A DNA stretch of 64,000 nucleotides from Saprospirales bacterium (GCA_002698985.1 PAAY01000059.1:18902-82901), one strand, 5' to 3'. Positions 9,384 to 18,629 are shown, numbered from the stretch's first letter. Notes: generated by a model from the sequence alone, not told the origin. Program-made: numbers and translations.

Positions 9384-11953
9384 CGCACCAAAATCACTTC
9401 GCCTTTGGCAACCTTTCGCGTTCCATTGACGAAATCGGCCACAGCCTGGTAGATGTAAGTGTCCGACGGCACTTTCTTTCCGTTCTCGGTACCGTCCCAG
9501 CCAATGGTCTTGTCGTTGGCAGGAAGGCCGGCTTTGTCGTAAATCAACCTCCCCCATCTGTCAAAAATCCGCAGGCTGTAAGACTCGATGCCTTTGCCGA
9601 TCAGGTAAAAGCGGTCGTTGGTGCCGTCATTGTTGGGGGTGAAGATATTTGGCACCATCACTTCCAGAATCAGTTCCACATTTACCCAAACGGAGTCGCT
9701 GACCTGGCAACCGGTGCTGTCAGTAGCCGTAAGGATGTAGAGGATGGTATCCAGTGGCTGGGCCAACGGATCTGGGCAGTCCGTGCATTCAAGATCATCG
9801 GCAGGCGACCAGGCAAATGACAGGTTGCCGTCGTTGTACAGTGGCTCCAGCCTGATAGTGTCGCCCCGCTCGATGTCGTAGCTGGGTGGCAGGTCGAGCA
9901 AGATTTGTGCGGGCTGTCCGATGCTCACAGTGGTATCTTTCTGACAGCCATATTGATCCTGCGCAACTACCAGGTAATCCCCTGCCGTGAGGTTGTCGAA
10001 GAAGGAAGTATTCTGGAAGGCACTGCCATCGATGCTGTAGTTCAATTCAGGGCCGGAACTGAACAACTCGATGGCTCCACTTGGCTCTCCAAAGCAATGC
10101 GCATCAAACACCTCGAATCCGAAATCAAAGGGTTGCACGTCCGCCAGGGTGACGCTGGCCTCGGCGCTGCAACCTATCTGATCCGTAACCGTGATGCCGT
10201 ATTCACCGGCTTGCAGCCCGTCTGCCGTGCTCCCGTTTACCGAAGGAATACTCCACTGATACTGGAAATCCGGTGAGCCTCCTGAGGCAATGACCGTAAT
10301 GCTTCCTCCTCCGGCTCCCGGGCAGGGATCTTGTTTTTCAATGGCAAGATCGATGGCATCGTCAACAACCACTTCCACAACCCTAGTACTGTCGCAGCCC
10401 AGGTAGCTCTGCCAGGTTTTGGTAAAGGTGCCCGGTTGGCTGACAAAATCCCCAAAGACTTCCACACTGTCGCCCTGGCACAGGTAGATCGTTTGCCGAA
10501 GGAAAAAAGTGTCATTGACGATGAGGTGGATGTTGTGTGTGCTGTCGCAACCGCTGGCGCCGGTGAACGTCTGCTGGTAATCGCCCGGCACATTGGTAGC
10601 TGTTCCGAAAATATCGGCCGTTTCCGTTTCGCAGATGGAAACGGTATCGAAAGTGGCTATGAGGTCGTTCACCAGCAGGTGAATGACATGGGTGCTGTCG
10701 CAACCGTTGGGCCGGGTGTAGGTCTGATGGTAGTCTCCGGGGCTACTGGTGGGTGTTCCGAAAATGTCCACGGTTTCATTTCCGCAAATCTGGATGGTCT
10801 CTTCTGTCAAAGCCGTGTCCCGCACTTCCACCTCGATTTCATGGACACCGACACACAAATTGGCACCGGTCACCTTGACCACATAAAGGCCTGAATTTTC
10901 CGGTTTCGCCGGATCGATGACGGGTTCTTTCAGGTTGGAGGTAAAACCGTTGGGTCCGGTCCATTCGAACAGGTCGCCACCGCCGGCAAAGAGGCTGAGC
11001 TGATCGCCTTCGCAAACGGGGCTGTTGCTGCCGCTGCCCAGCCCCGGCTCCGGCAACACGGTGTAAACCACTTCATCGGTGGCTTCAAAGCCGCATTCAA
11101 AAGTGATGGTCACAAAGAAAACCGTCGTGGCAAGCGGGCTGACAGTGGGGTTGGGGTCAGTCAGTGTGCTGAGCCATGGCGACGGGAACCAACTGTAGCT
11201 GAGGCCACTGGGATCGGCATGGAGCTGAACGCTGTCGCCCGGGCAGGCCTCGATGTCCGGCATTTCTTCAATTTGCGGAGCTGCAAAACAAACCTGCTGA
11301 ACGGCAGGCACACTGCCGGTGGCACCGGTAAAGCCCCAGTAAACATCCGGCGAGCCGGCAAAGATTTCGTTGATGATGTCACCGGTGTAGGTAAGCTCAA
11401 CATCGTCAAGGGTTACCGTCAGTTTTTTTGGAGAAGGCTGCCAGGAGATCAATAGACAATGCTCTTCGCAATCCTGCAATTCCGGCAACTGCACCGGCCC
11501 TGCCAGGTTGTTGCTGCCATTGTGATCGGTACTGCCATTGGCCATGATGGCCATGTGGTCGTAGTCGGGGTCGCCGCTGGCGGGGTCCATTTGGGCATCG
11601 AACTGGATCACCAGCGAAGGGGTAATGCCTTCATAACCCAGCCCTCCACCGCTGTTGCCAGTGTTGCTGTTTGTCTTCGCAAAAACGAAGGAGAGGCCCT
11701 CGCCGGCGTTGTTGTCGCAACCAAAGTTGAACCGGGCTTTTAGCGTGAAAGGAGAATACAGACTGTATTGTCCGTTTGACATGATGGAGCCTGCCTGGTT
11801 GGCGGAAGAATCGGTGGTCAAAAGGTAGCAGGAGCCCTGCAGGTCAACGGCACTGCCATTGACAACCAAAGACTGTCCGAAAACAAAATGGGAAATGATA
11901 CAAAAGGATATCAATGCCGTTTGCCGAAGGAAGAGAATTTTGCGCGATTTCAT
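9380..11953 (-). CDS. Secreted lectin-domain surface protein with T9SS type B C-terminal domain
   Basis: About 857 residues from the ATG at 11953 (MKSRKILFLRQ...), which gives a normal signal peptide ending FVFGQ; an upstream in-frame start would add eight residues. Order: legume/L-type lectin-like domain (about 20-235, with AGEGLSFVFAKT and LVIQFDAQMDP), an Ig/PKD-like pair, three tandem ~50-residue repeats each ending GCDST-hIxLxVND (about 380-540), two SprB-type repeats (about 545-690), and a gliding-motility-associated C-terminal domain (about 770-857: VPNIFTPNNDGTNDRFYL ... LRIFDRWGRLIYD). The C-terminal domain is the T9SS type B sorting signal. Probably a surface adhesin that binds sugars. 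Confidence 0.92.
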   Translation of the reverse strand: MKSRKILFLRQTALISFCIISHFVFGQSLVVNGSAVDLQGSCYLLTTDSSANQAGSIMSNGQYSLYSPFTLKARFNFGCDNNAGEGLSFVFAKTNSNTGNSGGGLGYEGITPSLVIQFDAQMDPASGDPDYDHMAIMANGSTDHNGSNNLAGPVQLPELQDCEEHCLLISWQPSPKKLTVTLDDVELTYTGDIINEIFAGSPDVYWGFTGATGSVPAVQQVCFAAPQIEEMPDIEACPGDSVQLHADPSGLSYSWFPSPWLSTLTDPNPTVSPLATTVFFVTITFECGFEATDEVVYTVLPEPGLGSGSNSPVCEGDQLSLFAGGGDLFEWTGPNGFTSNLKEPVIDPAKPENSGLYVVKVTGANLCVGVHEIEVEVRDTALTEETIQICGNETVDIFGTPTSSPGDYHQTYTRPNGCDSTHVIHLLVNDLIATFDTVSICETETADIFGTATNVPGDYQQTFTGASGCDSTHNIHLIVNDTFFLRQTIYLCQGDSVEVFGDFVSQPGTFTKTWQSYLGCDSTRVVEVVVDDAIDLAIEKQDPCPGAGGGSITVIASGGSPDFQYQWSIPSVNGSTADGLQAGEYGITVTDQIGCSAEASVTLADVQPFDFGFEVFDAHCFGEPSGAIELFSSGPELNYSIDGSAFQNTSFFDNLTAGDYLVVAQDQYGCQKDTTVSIGQPAQILLDLPPSYDIERGDTIRLEPLYNDGNLSFAWSPADDLECTDCPDPLAQPLDTILYILTATDSTGCQVSDSVWVNVELILEVMVPNIFTPNNDGTNDRFYLIGKGIESYSLRIFDRWGRLIYDKAGLPANDKTIGWDGTENGKKVPSDTYIYQAVADFVNGTRKVAKGEVILVR

Positions 11954-12170
11954 GTATCCGGTTTTGCTGCACATCATCAGGTGAAGAGGTTATCCGGCCT
12001 CCGCATGTTCCGAAGGGAAAGGCCGCTGCTGTTCAGCTTATCCAAAAATTGCACCGCAAAGACCTGCTACCACTGCCTGCCAAAAGTCAGCTCAACCAAA
12101 ACAGGGGAAAGCTGTTCTCAAATCAAACTCTAAAAACTTAGTATCTTCGGCGCCCACAGCATTAAAACCA

Positions 12171-12800
12171 GTGAGTATGACAATCGAACAACGCAGTGCA
12201 GTTCACAATTTTGAGCCCGCCCTCGTAGAAGAAATCCAGAAGCTAGGAAGTGAAAGACAATTGGACGCCGGAGAAGAATTGATGCGGCCGGGCATGTATA
12301 TCAGATCCATCCCCATCGTACTTTCCGGCAGCATCAAAATCATGCGACAGGACGAGAAAGGCAATGAGACTTTCCTCTATTTTCTTACCGAAGGTGATAC
12401 CTGCGCCATGTCCCTGACCTGCTGCACCGCCCACCGGCCCAGTTCGGTCAGAGCCATTGCCGAAGAACCTACAAAAATCATCATGGTGCCTGCTGAAATG
12501 ATGGACCTGTGGCTCCAGAAGTATCCCTCCTGGAAGAACTTTGTTTTTCAATCCTACCAACACCGTTTTGACGACCTGATGGATGCAGTGGACAGCCTTG
12601 CATTTCAGAAAATGGACCAAAGGCTCTGGAGATTGCTGAAGAAAAAAGCTGCCCTTCAGGAAAAGCGATACGTTTACAACACCCACCAGGAACTGGCAGA
12701 TGAGCTCAGCACCAGCCGTGAAGTGGTGACCCGCCTGCTGAAAAAACTGGAATCCATGGGTAAAATCAAAACCCACCGCAACCGTATCGAGCTGTTGTAG
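12171..12800 (+). CDS. Crp/Fnr family transcriptional regulator
   Basis: 209 residues from the GTG at 12171, or 207 from the ATG at 12177; the ATG is the more likely start. N-terminal cyclic-nucleotide-binding-like beta roll (about 20-125), dimerisation helix (about 125-155), C-terminal winged helix with THQELADELSTSREVVTRLL (about 168-187) as recognition unit. No N-terminal FNR-type Cys cluster. The only cysteines are three in the roll: TC-AMSL-TCC at residues 76, 82 and 83 from the ATG. It is followed by a palindromic operator-like site and a CstB-like persulfide dioxygenase gene on the same strand, so it probably controls sulfide/persulfide detoxification; the cysteines could be the sensor (inference). 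Confidence 0.9.
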   Translation: MSMTIEQRSAVHNFEPALVEEIQKLGSERQLDAGEELMRPGMYIRSIPIVLSGSIKIMRQDEKGNETFLYFLTEGDTCAMSLTCCTAHRPSSVRAIAEEPTKIIMVPAEMMDLWLQKYPSWKNFVFQSYQHRFDDLMDAVDSLAFQKMDQRLWRLLKKKAALQEKRYVYNTHQELADELSTSREVVTRLLKKLESMGKIKTHRNRIELL

Positions 12801-12818
12801 CTGACAAAAATCATCTAA

Positions 12819-12836
12819 TTGTGACATTTGTCGCCG
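12819..12836 (+). promoter_or_regulatory. Crp/Fnr-type palindromic operator candidate
   Basis: The sequence TTGTGACATTTGTCGCCG contains GTGACA-TT-TGTCGC, an inverted repeat with five of six paired bases per arm, the spacing and GTGAC core usual for Crp/Fnr-family dimers. It lies 19 bases after the regulator's stop and 105 bases before the CstB-like gene, where a regulator of that gene would bind. Confidence 0.55.
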
Positions 12837-12940
12837 CTTACGCCGTCGATCATTCCGAAATTTGCATCGCTTTTCAAACAAAATAGTGCGTCGGGGCGCC
12901 AGTCCTGGTCACTAACAGCGAAATAAAAATTTTACACCGT

Positions 12941-14383
12941 ATGAAAATCGAGCAAATCTATACGGGCTGTCTGGCCCAGGGCGCTTACTACATCGAGAGC
13001 GAAGGAGAAGCAGCCGTTATTGACCCTTTGCGCGAAGTACAACCTTACATCGAAAGGGCAGAAAAAGACGGAGCGAAGATCAAGTACGTCTTTGAAACCC
13101 ACTTCCACGCCGACTTCGTTTCGGGCCACCTGGACCTGGCAAAGAAAACCGGAGCCACCATCGTTTTCGGCCCCAATGCGCAAACCAATTTCCCTGCACA
13201 CATTGCCAAAGACGGAGAGGAATTCCAGCTTGGCAAAGTCCGAATCAAGGTGTTGCACACTCCGGGCCACACCATGGAGAGTACTTGCTACCTCCTGCTG
13301 GACGAGCAGGGTAAGCCCCATGCGGTTTTCACCGGTGACACCCTGTTTATCGGCGACGTTGGACGCCCCGACCTGGCCCAAAAGTCCGACCTCACCATGG
13401 CCGACCTGGCCGGTCACCTTTACGACAGCCTCCGCAACAAACTGATGACCCTTCCCAATGAGACCATCGTTTATCCGGCTCACGGTGCCGGGTCTGCCTG
13501 CGGCAAAAACATGTCGAAAGAAACAGTGTCAACCATCGGAGCGCAAAAAGCCAGCAACTATGCCCTCCGGGCCGACATGACCAAAGAAGAATTCATCAAA
13601 GAGGTGACCGACGGTTTGTTGGCACCACCCAAATACTTCCCACAAAATGTTCGGATGAACAAAGAGGGCTACACCAGCATCGATGAAGTGATGGAAAAAG
13701 CTGTCCATCCGCTCTCACCGGATGCCTTTGAAGAAGCCGTCAATGCCACCGGAGCTGTGATGCTTGACGTGCGCCATGAAGATGAGTTTGTGAAAGGGTT
13801 CATCCCCAACTCCATTTTCATCGGCCTCGACGGCCAGTTCGCTCCCTGGGTGGGCGCACTCATCGCCGATGTCAACCAGCCCATCGCACTCATCGCACCG
13901 CCTGACCGTGTGGAAGAAGCGGTTACCCGCCTGTCACGCGTGGGCTTCGACAATGTGATCGGGTACCTGGACGGTGGTTTTGAAGCCTGGAAAAATGCAG
14001 GCAAGGAATTTGACACCATACGCTCCATCGATGTGGATCAATTTGCCGAAGAATACAAGCATCACGAGGCTGACAGCATCATGGACGTGCGCCGTCCGGG
14101 CGAATACAGCGCCGAACACATCAAGGATGCCGACAATTTTCCGCTGGATTATTTGAATGACTTTATGTCAGATCTTGACAAAAACAAAGAATACTTCGTA
14201 CATTGCGCCGGCGGATATCGTTCAGTGATAGCTTGCTCCATTTTGAAGTCCAGGGGATTCGACAAGGTTGTCAACATCGAAGGTGGTTTCAAAGCCATTC
14301 AGGAAAGTGGAAAATTCGAGTTGACGGATTATGTCTGCCCCAACACTTTAAAGCGGCAAAAAGCGAAAGAAGTAACCGCCTGA
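12941..14383 (+). CDS. CstB-like persulfide dioxygenase / sulfurtransferase (MBL-rhodanese-rhodanese)
   Basis: 480 residues in three domains. (1) Metallo-beta-lactamase fold (about 1-250): THFHADFVSGH supplies the HxHxD iron ligands, LHTPGHT, FTGDTLFIGDVGRPDL and VYPAHGAGSACG the others; this is the persulfide-dioxygenase subgroup. (2) A rhodanese-like domain (about 260-350) with no Cys at the active-site loop (LIAPPDR), i.e. a pseudo-rhodanese. (3) A catalytic rhodanese (about 365-470) with loop HCAGGYRS, Cys422. This is the order known for CstB of Staphylococcus aureus, which turns persulfides into thiosulfate. Expected role: removal of low-molecular-weight persulfides in the cytosol. Preceded by a Crp/Fnr gene and operator-like palindrome; followed by a strong terminator. 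Confidence 0.9.
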   Translation: MKIEQIYTGCLAQGAYYIESEGEAAVIDPLREVQPYIERAEKDGAKIKYVFETHFHADFVSGHLDLAKKTGATIVFGPNAQTNFPAHIAKDGEEFQLGKVRIKVLHTPGHTMESTCYLLLDEQGKPHAVFTGDTLFIGDVGRPDLAQKSDLTMADLAGHLYDSLRNKLMTLPNETIVYPAHGAGSACGKNMSKETVSTIGAQKASNYALRADMTKEEFIKEVTDGLLAPPKYFPQNVRMNKEGYTSIDEVMEKAVHPLSPDAFEEAVNATGAVMLDVRHEDEFVKGFIPNSIFIGLDGQFAPWVGALIADVNQPIALIAPPDRVEEAVTRLSRVGFDNVIGYLDGGFEAWKNAGKEFDTIRSIDVDQFAEEYKHHEADSIMDVRRPGEYSAEHIKDADNFPLDYLNDFMSDLDKNKEYFVHCAGGYRSVIACSILKSRGFDKVVNIEGGFKAIQESGKFELTDYVCPNTLKRQKAKEVTA

Positions 14384-14481
14384 ACCCAACTTTTGACGGA
14401 TTCATCCGTTTAAGGTTGGTGAAATAGAGAAAAAGGATTTCCTTTAAAATACTTTGTTTTCATTTGGTTTTTTGGGGTTTG

Positions 14482-14515
14482 AAAGGGCAGCTTCGGTTGC
14501 CCTTTCTTTTTTTGT
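14482..14515 (+). terminator. Rho-independent terminator
   Basis: Stem AAAGGGCA / TGCCCTTT (14482-14489 with 14498-14505), eight-base loop, then a T tract. It ends the transcript of the CstB-like gene. Confidence 0.85.
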
Positions 14516-14600
14516 CCCATTTTGAACTCCAGGTCCAGCGCATTTCTTGCCATCCTTTTTTACCTTGCTGATTCAATCAACCTCCAAAGCATCATTCACT

Positions 14601-16925
14601 TTGAAATATCTCATTAGAATCAGTCTTCTTCTGTGCGCCATTTTTTTGGTTCCCCAACATATCTCCCGCGCGTGTAGCCCCTCCTTCACCGTGCGAGGGT
14701 ACACCTTTCTCAACCCCGGCATTGTTGCTCCTCCCGTGCCTGGAGTTTCCTTACAAAACAGGTACGTCAGGTTCAGTGAACTGTACCGCTCTTTTTTCGA
14801 AGAAAAAGAACAGGTAAAGCAAAACGCCAACCTGGCTGAATGGATGGTGCGTTTTTGCGGATTGGTGAAAGAAGCCGACATGGCCTACCTCATTTACAAG
14901 GCTCCTGCCGAAGACCTCGGTCTGCTGTTGACCGCCACCAAAAGCAAATCGCTGCCGGTACCCGTGCGGCTGCGCGACAACGACTTTGCCAACTACCTCT
15001 GGGAAAAGAAATGCACAGAAACCATTGAATACCTTCGCTTCGCAAAACAGTGTGAACCGCATGTGGTGAGCAGCGGCACCCCTTGGAATCCCAGCCCGAG
15101 GGATACCACAGCGATGCTCCGCCTCATTGCCGAAGGAAAAAAGGAGTTCAAAAAGACCAAGTCCGATTACCTGCGCATGCGCTATGCCTTCCAGCTGGTC
15201 CGGCTGGCACACTATGCCAAGCGCTATCAGCAATGCCTGGACCTGTACGATGAACTGACAGCCCAGATTGACAAACTGAAAGCCCATTGGAAGGAGAGCA
15301 TCATTCCGCAGTGGATGCTGGGTCACCGTGCCGGATCTCTGAGAGCCCTGGGCAACAGGGTGGAGGCCTCCTACCTGTACACCCTCATCTACATGAACAG
15401 TCCCGAACGCAGGGCATCGGCCTTCCAGAGCTTCCTCATAAAGACCGACCAGGAGTGGGATTCATTGATGAACCGGTGCCTCTCTGACCGGGAAAGGGCC
15501 TATGCCCTGGCCATCAGGGCGGGCGACAAACGGAGCAAATCGCTGGACGACTTGCGTGAAATTTACCGCCTCGACCCCACCAATGATCAACTGGAGCCGC
15601 TGCTGACCAAGGAAATTGACCGCATGGAACTCAATTTCCTAGGGCTTGCATTCAATCCTTATGCTTCGCGGAACAAGGAGGTGTACCAGATTCCTGAAAG
15701 GGGAGCTGAAGACTACCTGGTATCGCTGTTGCAATTCGTCAAAGAGGTGGCTGCAGAGAAGAAAGTAAGCCGCCCGCTGTTCTGGAAAATTGCCGAAGCC
15801 TATCTGACATTTCTGGCCGGTGACCTCTACGCCGCTGAGAAGGTTTTTGAAGAAATCGAGGAGCAACCGATCGAAGATCCAGCCCTGAAAGAACAGTTGG
15901 AAGTCATCCGGCTGGTGATGAAGCTGAGCAAACTCGAAAAGCCGGATGATGAGACAGAATCTTTCATCGCTGGCCTCATTCGAAAGGACAGCCTCTATCG
16001 TAAATACCCCTCCATGCCCGACTTTGTCAAGCACCGCATGGCTGCGCTTTACCGTCAGAATGACAGACCGGGCAAGGCCTTCCTCTGCATCAATTCTTTT
16101 GATGAGCTCAGGGCAAACCCCAAGATGGAATTGGTGGAGGACCTGCTGAAAATGGCCCAAAAGAAAGAACACAATGCTTTTGAACGAATGCTGCTCAAAA
16201 ACCTGACGGCCAATGACCTGCTCGACATGAAAGCATCGCTCCACATGGCCCGGGGAGAGCTGGAGGCTGCCTATGAAACCTACCGGAGAATGCCTGCGGC
16301 CAACTGGGACGACTACGACCTGTACAATGTGTTCAAGGAAACCACCAAAGACTGCATTAGGTGCTACCAGAGAAGAGACACAACCACTGCCAACCTGCTC
16401 AACAAAGGCGAGCTGCTGGAAAAACTCATCGACCTGGACTACAAAACCCGGGCGAACATCGGCAATGTGGCCATGCACCACTACCAACTGGGGCTTGCAT
16501 TTTACAACATGAGCTATTTCGGCTACGCCTGGGAGGTGATGGACTACACCCGAAGCGGAGCCACCTGGAATTTCCTGAACAAAGGCAAGGACGGCGAATA
16601 CTGCTTCTACCCATACTCCAACTGCATTCGGGAGAACACCGACTTGTCAAGGGCGCTGTACCACTTCCAGAAGGCCCGCCTGCTGGCAGGGGTTGAAACC
16701 GAGCTGGGAGCCAAAGCGGCTTTCCAGGCTGCCCGCTGCGAGCAGAAAATGTTCTTTGCCTCAGAGGCCTGGCAGCCACCGCCCTGCTGCAACAACATGC
16801 CCCTTCTGACAGAAAAGGAAATACCTCATTACCAAAGGTTGAAGGAGCAATACAGCAGCACGAAATTCTACCAGCAAATCATTTCCGAGTGCAAATACTT
16901 TGCGGCCTATGTCAGGCGGCAATGA
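14601..16925 (+). CDS. Large secreted or membrane-anchored helical-repeat protein, unknown function
   Basis: About 774 residues from a TTG start at 14601, which gives MKYLIRISLLLCAIFLVPQ, a good signal sequence followed by SRAC-SP. The frame is open up to a TTG at 14547, and no ATG exists before about 230 bases further in, so a non-ATG start is needed. The mature part is almost all alpha-helical with degenerate TPR-like pairs (for example RLAHYAKRYQQCLDLYDEL and MAALYRQNDRPGKAFLCI). Cysteines cluster at the C-terminus (CFYPYSNC, PPCCNN). The Cys after the signal segment could be lipidated. I do not recognise the family; an envelope scaffold is plausible. Confidence 0.8.
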   Translation: MKYLIRISLLLCAIFLVPQHISRACSPSFTVRGYTFLNPGIVAPPVPGVSLQNRYVRFSELYRSFFEEKEQVKQNANLAEWMVRFCGLVKEADMAYLIYKAPAEDLGLLLTATKSKSLPVPVRLRDNDFANYLWEKKCTETIEYLRFAKQCEPHVVSSGTPWNPSPRDTTAMLRLIAEGKKEFKKTKSDYLRMRYAFQLVRLAHYAKRYQQCLDLYDELTAQIDKLKAHWKESIIPQWMLGHRAGSLRALGNRVEASYLYTLIYMNSPERRASAFQSFLIKTDQEWDSLMNRCLSDRERAYALAIRAGDKRSKSLDDLREIYRLDPTNDQLEPLLTKEIDRMELNFLGLAFNPYASRNKEVYQIPERGAEDYLVSLLQFVKEVAAEKKVSRPLFWKIAEAYLTFLAGDLYAAEKVFEEIEEQPIEDPALKEQLEVIRLVMKLSKLEKPDDETESFIAGLIRKDSLYRKYPSMPDFVKHRMAALYRQNDRPGKAFLCINSFDELRANPKMELVEDLLKMAQKKEHNAFERMLLKNLTANDLLDMKASLHMARGELEAAYETYRRMPAANWDDYDLYNVFKETTKDCIRCYQRRDTTTANLLNKGELLEKLIDLDYKTRANIGNVAMHHYQLGLAFYNMSYFGYAWEVMDYTRSGATWNFLNKGKDGEYCFYPYSNCIRENTDLSRALYHFQKARLLAGVETELGAKAAFQAARCEQKMFFASEAWQPPPCCNNMPLLTEKEIPHYQRLKEQYSSTKFYQQIISECKYFAAYVRRQ

Positions 16926-17044
16926 GTCCCCTTTTGGTCGTTTGCTTACCAAAGCTCCGCATACCTCTTGTTTCTTTTCCTTCGGAGAACCATTAGTTTT
17001 AGTGGCCTGTTCTGTTTTTGGTAAGCAAATACATCTTTTAGCCT

Positions 17045-17923
17045 TTGAATCACTACAGCTGGATATACGTCGGAGATGCCGGGCATTCTCACAAAGTTGG
17101 CTTGTACCACAGCAGCAAGTCCGGCCATGTATTGATTTATGTCGGACGTAAAGTAGTGACCATTGACTTCCGGGTTTTTGAATCGAAAAAGTACACCTTC
17201 TTCATTGAGGACGAGTTGGTGCGGGTATGTCTGGAGCGCAAGGGCGATGAGATGTATTACACCTTTGAGATTGACAAAACTGCCGACACCCCCCGGAACC
17301 GGGCTCGCCGCATCATCGAGCGAAAGTACCTGCGTCAGTTTCTGGTGGCCTTGAGTGTTTTTGTGGGACTGGTGCTTTTTGCAGCCTTGGTCTTGCCATC
17401 CTTTTCTGAAAAGAGCGAGCTGAGCCGGGCAGAGGAATTGCTGGTCAAAGAAGGCAAAGAAACCATTGCCAGGATAACAGGCAGCCCTGAAGAAAACTCT
17501 TCGGTGCTCAAATACCAGTTCATCCAGGGAAACGACATCATTACAGGCCAGCTGGACCGTGCTGAAATCGCGAAACTCTCCCCCATGCCGGTCATCAATG
17601 GTGATGAATTCGTGGTGCTTTACGTTCCGTCAAAACCGGAAATCAACACCCTCTACCTCAACCGGCCCACGGAAAAACAGATCAGCCGCTTTATGGAACG
17701 AGCCGTTGAAAAGCACCTTAAACTGCATCCTGATGCGGCTCCTGAGGAAGTAAGCTGCATCGTTGGGGTAGCCTTTCTGCTTGGCGGTCTCGATGGCCTC
17801 GCCGACTTCTTTTACCAGGACCTGAACCCCGCCATGAATCCGGCCCACAATTCGTCCAGCTTTGGAAAGCTGACAAGCAGCCTCCCCTTCCGGAAAAAAG
17901 TAGAAAAGGATTGCGGACAGTAA
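17045..17923 (+). CDS. Single-pass membrane protein, unknown function
   Basis: 292 residues from a TTG start; a stop codon six bases upstream (TAG at 17039) excludes anything longer. N-terminal domain (about 1-95) is a soluble beta-rich segment (SWIYVGDAGHSHKVGLYHSS, LIYVGRKVVTIDFRVF). One strong transmembrane helix (about 101-118, FLVALSVFVGLVLFAALVL). The C-terminal part (about 125-225) is another beta-rich domain with FVVLYVPSKPEINTLYL, followed by a hydrophobic stretch (VSCIVGVAFLLGGLDGLADFF) and a polar tail. Same strand as the preceding large protein and scpB. Family not recognised. Confidence 0.7.
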   Translation: MNHYSWIYVGDAGHSHKVGLYHSSKSGHVLIYVGRKVVTIDFRVFESKKYTFFIEDELVRVCLERKGDEMYYTFEIDKTADTPRNRARRIIERKYLRQFLVALSVFVGLVLFAALVLPSFSEKSELSRAEELLVKEGKETIARITGSPEENSSVLKYQFIQGNDIITGQLDRAEIAKLSPMPVINGDEFVVLYVPSKPEINTLYLNRPTEKQISRFMERAVEKHLKLHPDAAPEEVSCIVGVAFLLGGLDGLADFFYQDLNPAMNPAHNSSSFGKLTSSLPFRKKVEKDCGQ

Positions 17924-18001
17924 AGATCCATCCTGGTCCTGGCTGATCATTTGCGCTCCTTTCGCAGGAAAAACAGCTCCGCCCAGCCCGTCCCATTTTG
18001 C

Positions 18002-18009
18002 TACTTTTG
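18002..18009 (+). promoter_or_regulatory. Candidate -7 element before scpB
   Basis: TACTTTTG matches TANNTTTG, 27 bases before the scpB start. I find no good -33 element. Confidence 0.4.
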
Positions 18010-18035
18010 CTCTTCGAAAAAAAAACACGAAACCA

Positions 18036-18623
18036 TTGGACCACTTATCCCAGCACATTGAAGCATTGATCTTCGCAGCCGACACGCCGGTTAGTCTGGA
18101 AGAAATCCGGGAATGTCTGAACACGACCTTCGAGCACGAATTCTCCGAAGAAGAAATCACCCTGGCCATCGATGAAGTAAAAACCAGGTACCAACAGGAG
18201 CAATGCGCCATTGAGGTGGTTGAAATTGCCGGCGGATACCAGTTCATGACCAAGCCGGCCTACCACAATGTCATTGCTACCTGGCTGAAACAAACTACCA
18301 AACGCAGGCTTTCTCAGTCTGCCATTGAAACGCTTGCTATCATTGCCTACAAACAGCCCATCACCAAATCAGAGCTGGAGGCCATCCGCGGTGTGAGCTG
18401 CGATTACACCATTCAGAAACTTCTGGAGAAGGAACTTGTTTCCATCATTGGCCGGAGTGAGGGGCCGGGCCGGCCGTTGCTTTACGGAACCAGTGTGAAA
18501 TTCATGGATTACTTCGGGCTGAAGAGCATCAAAGACCTTCCTCAACCCAAAGATTTCAAGGAACCGGATAGCGAAATCGGCGAAAGGGCCCCGGTTGAGG
18601 AAGAAAAACGTGAAGAAGAATAA
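18036..18623 (+). CDS. scpB: Segregation and condensation protein B
   Basis: 195 residues. ScpB binds ScpA and, with SMC, forms the bacterial condensin complex that organises and segregates the chromosome. The start is TTG (codon at 18036): it gives DHLSQHIEALIFAADTPVSL, the expected ScpB N-terminus. Two winged-helix domains: about 1-85 and about 86-165, the second with RLSQSAIETLAIIAYKQPITKSELEAIRGV, the best-conserved ScpB segment, then GRSEGPGRPLLYGT. The acidic/charged tail is variable in the family. The gene ends six bases before the DUF2480 gene, so the two are co-transcribed. scpA is not in the window. Confidence 0.95.
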   Translation: MDHLSQHIEALIFAADTPVSLEEIRECLNTTFEHEFSEEEITLAIDEVKTRYQQEQCAIEVVEIAGGYQFMTKPAYHNVIATWLKQTTKRRLSQSAIETLAIIAYKQPITKSELEAIRGVSCDYTIQKLLEKELVSIIGRSEGPGRPLLYGTSVKFMDYFGLKSIKDLPQPKDFKEPDSEIGERAPVEEEKREEE

Positions 18624-18629
18624 GCGCTT

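Noticed and set aside
15639..16487. 282-codon frame opposite the large helical-repeat protein
   Set aside because: Val/Phe/His-rich shadow translation, no start context or family match.
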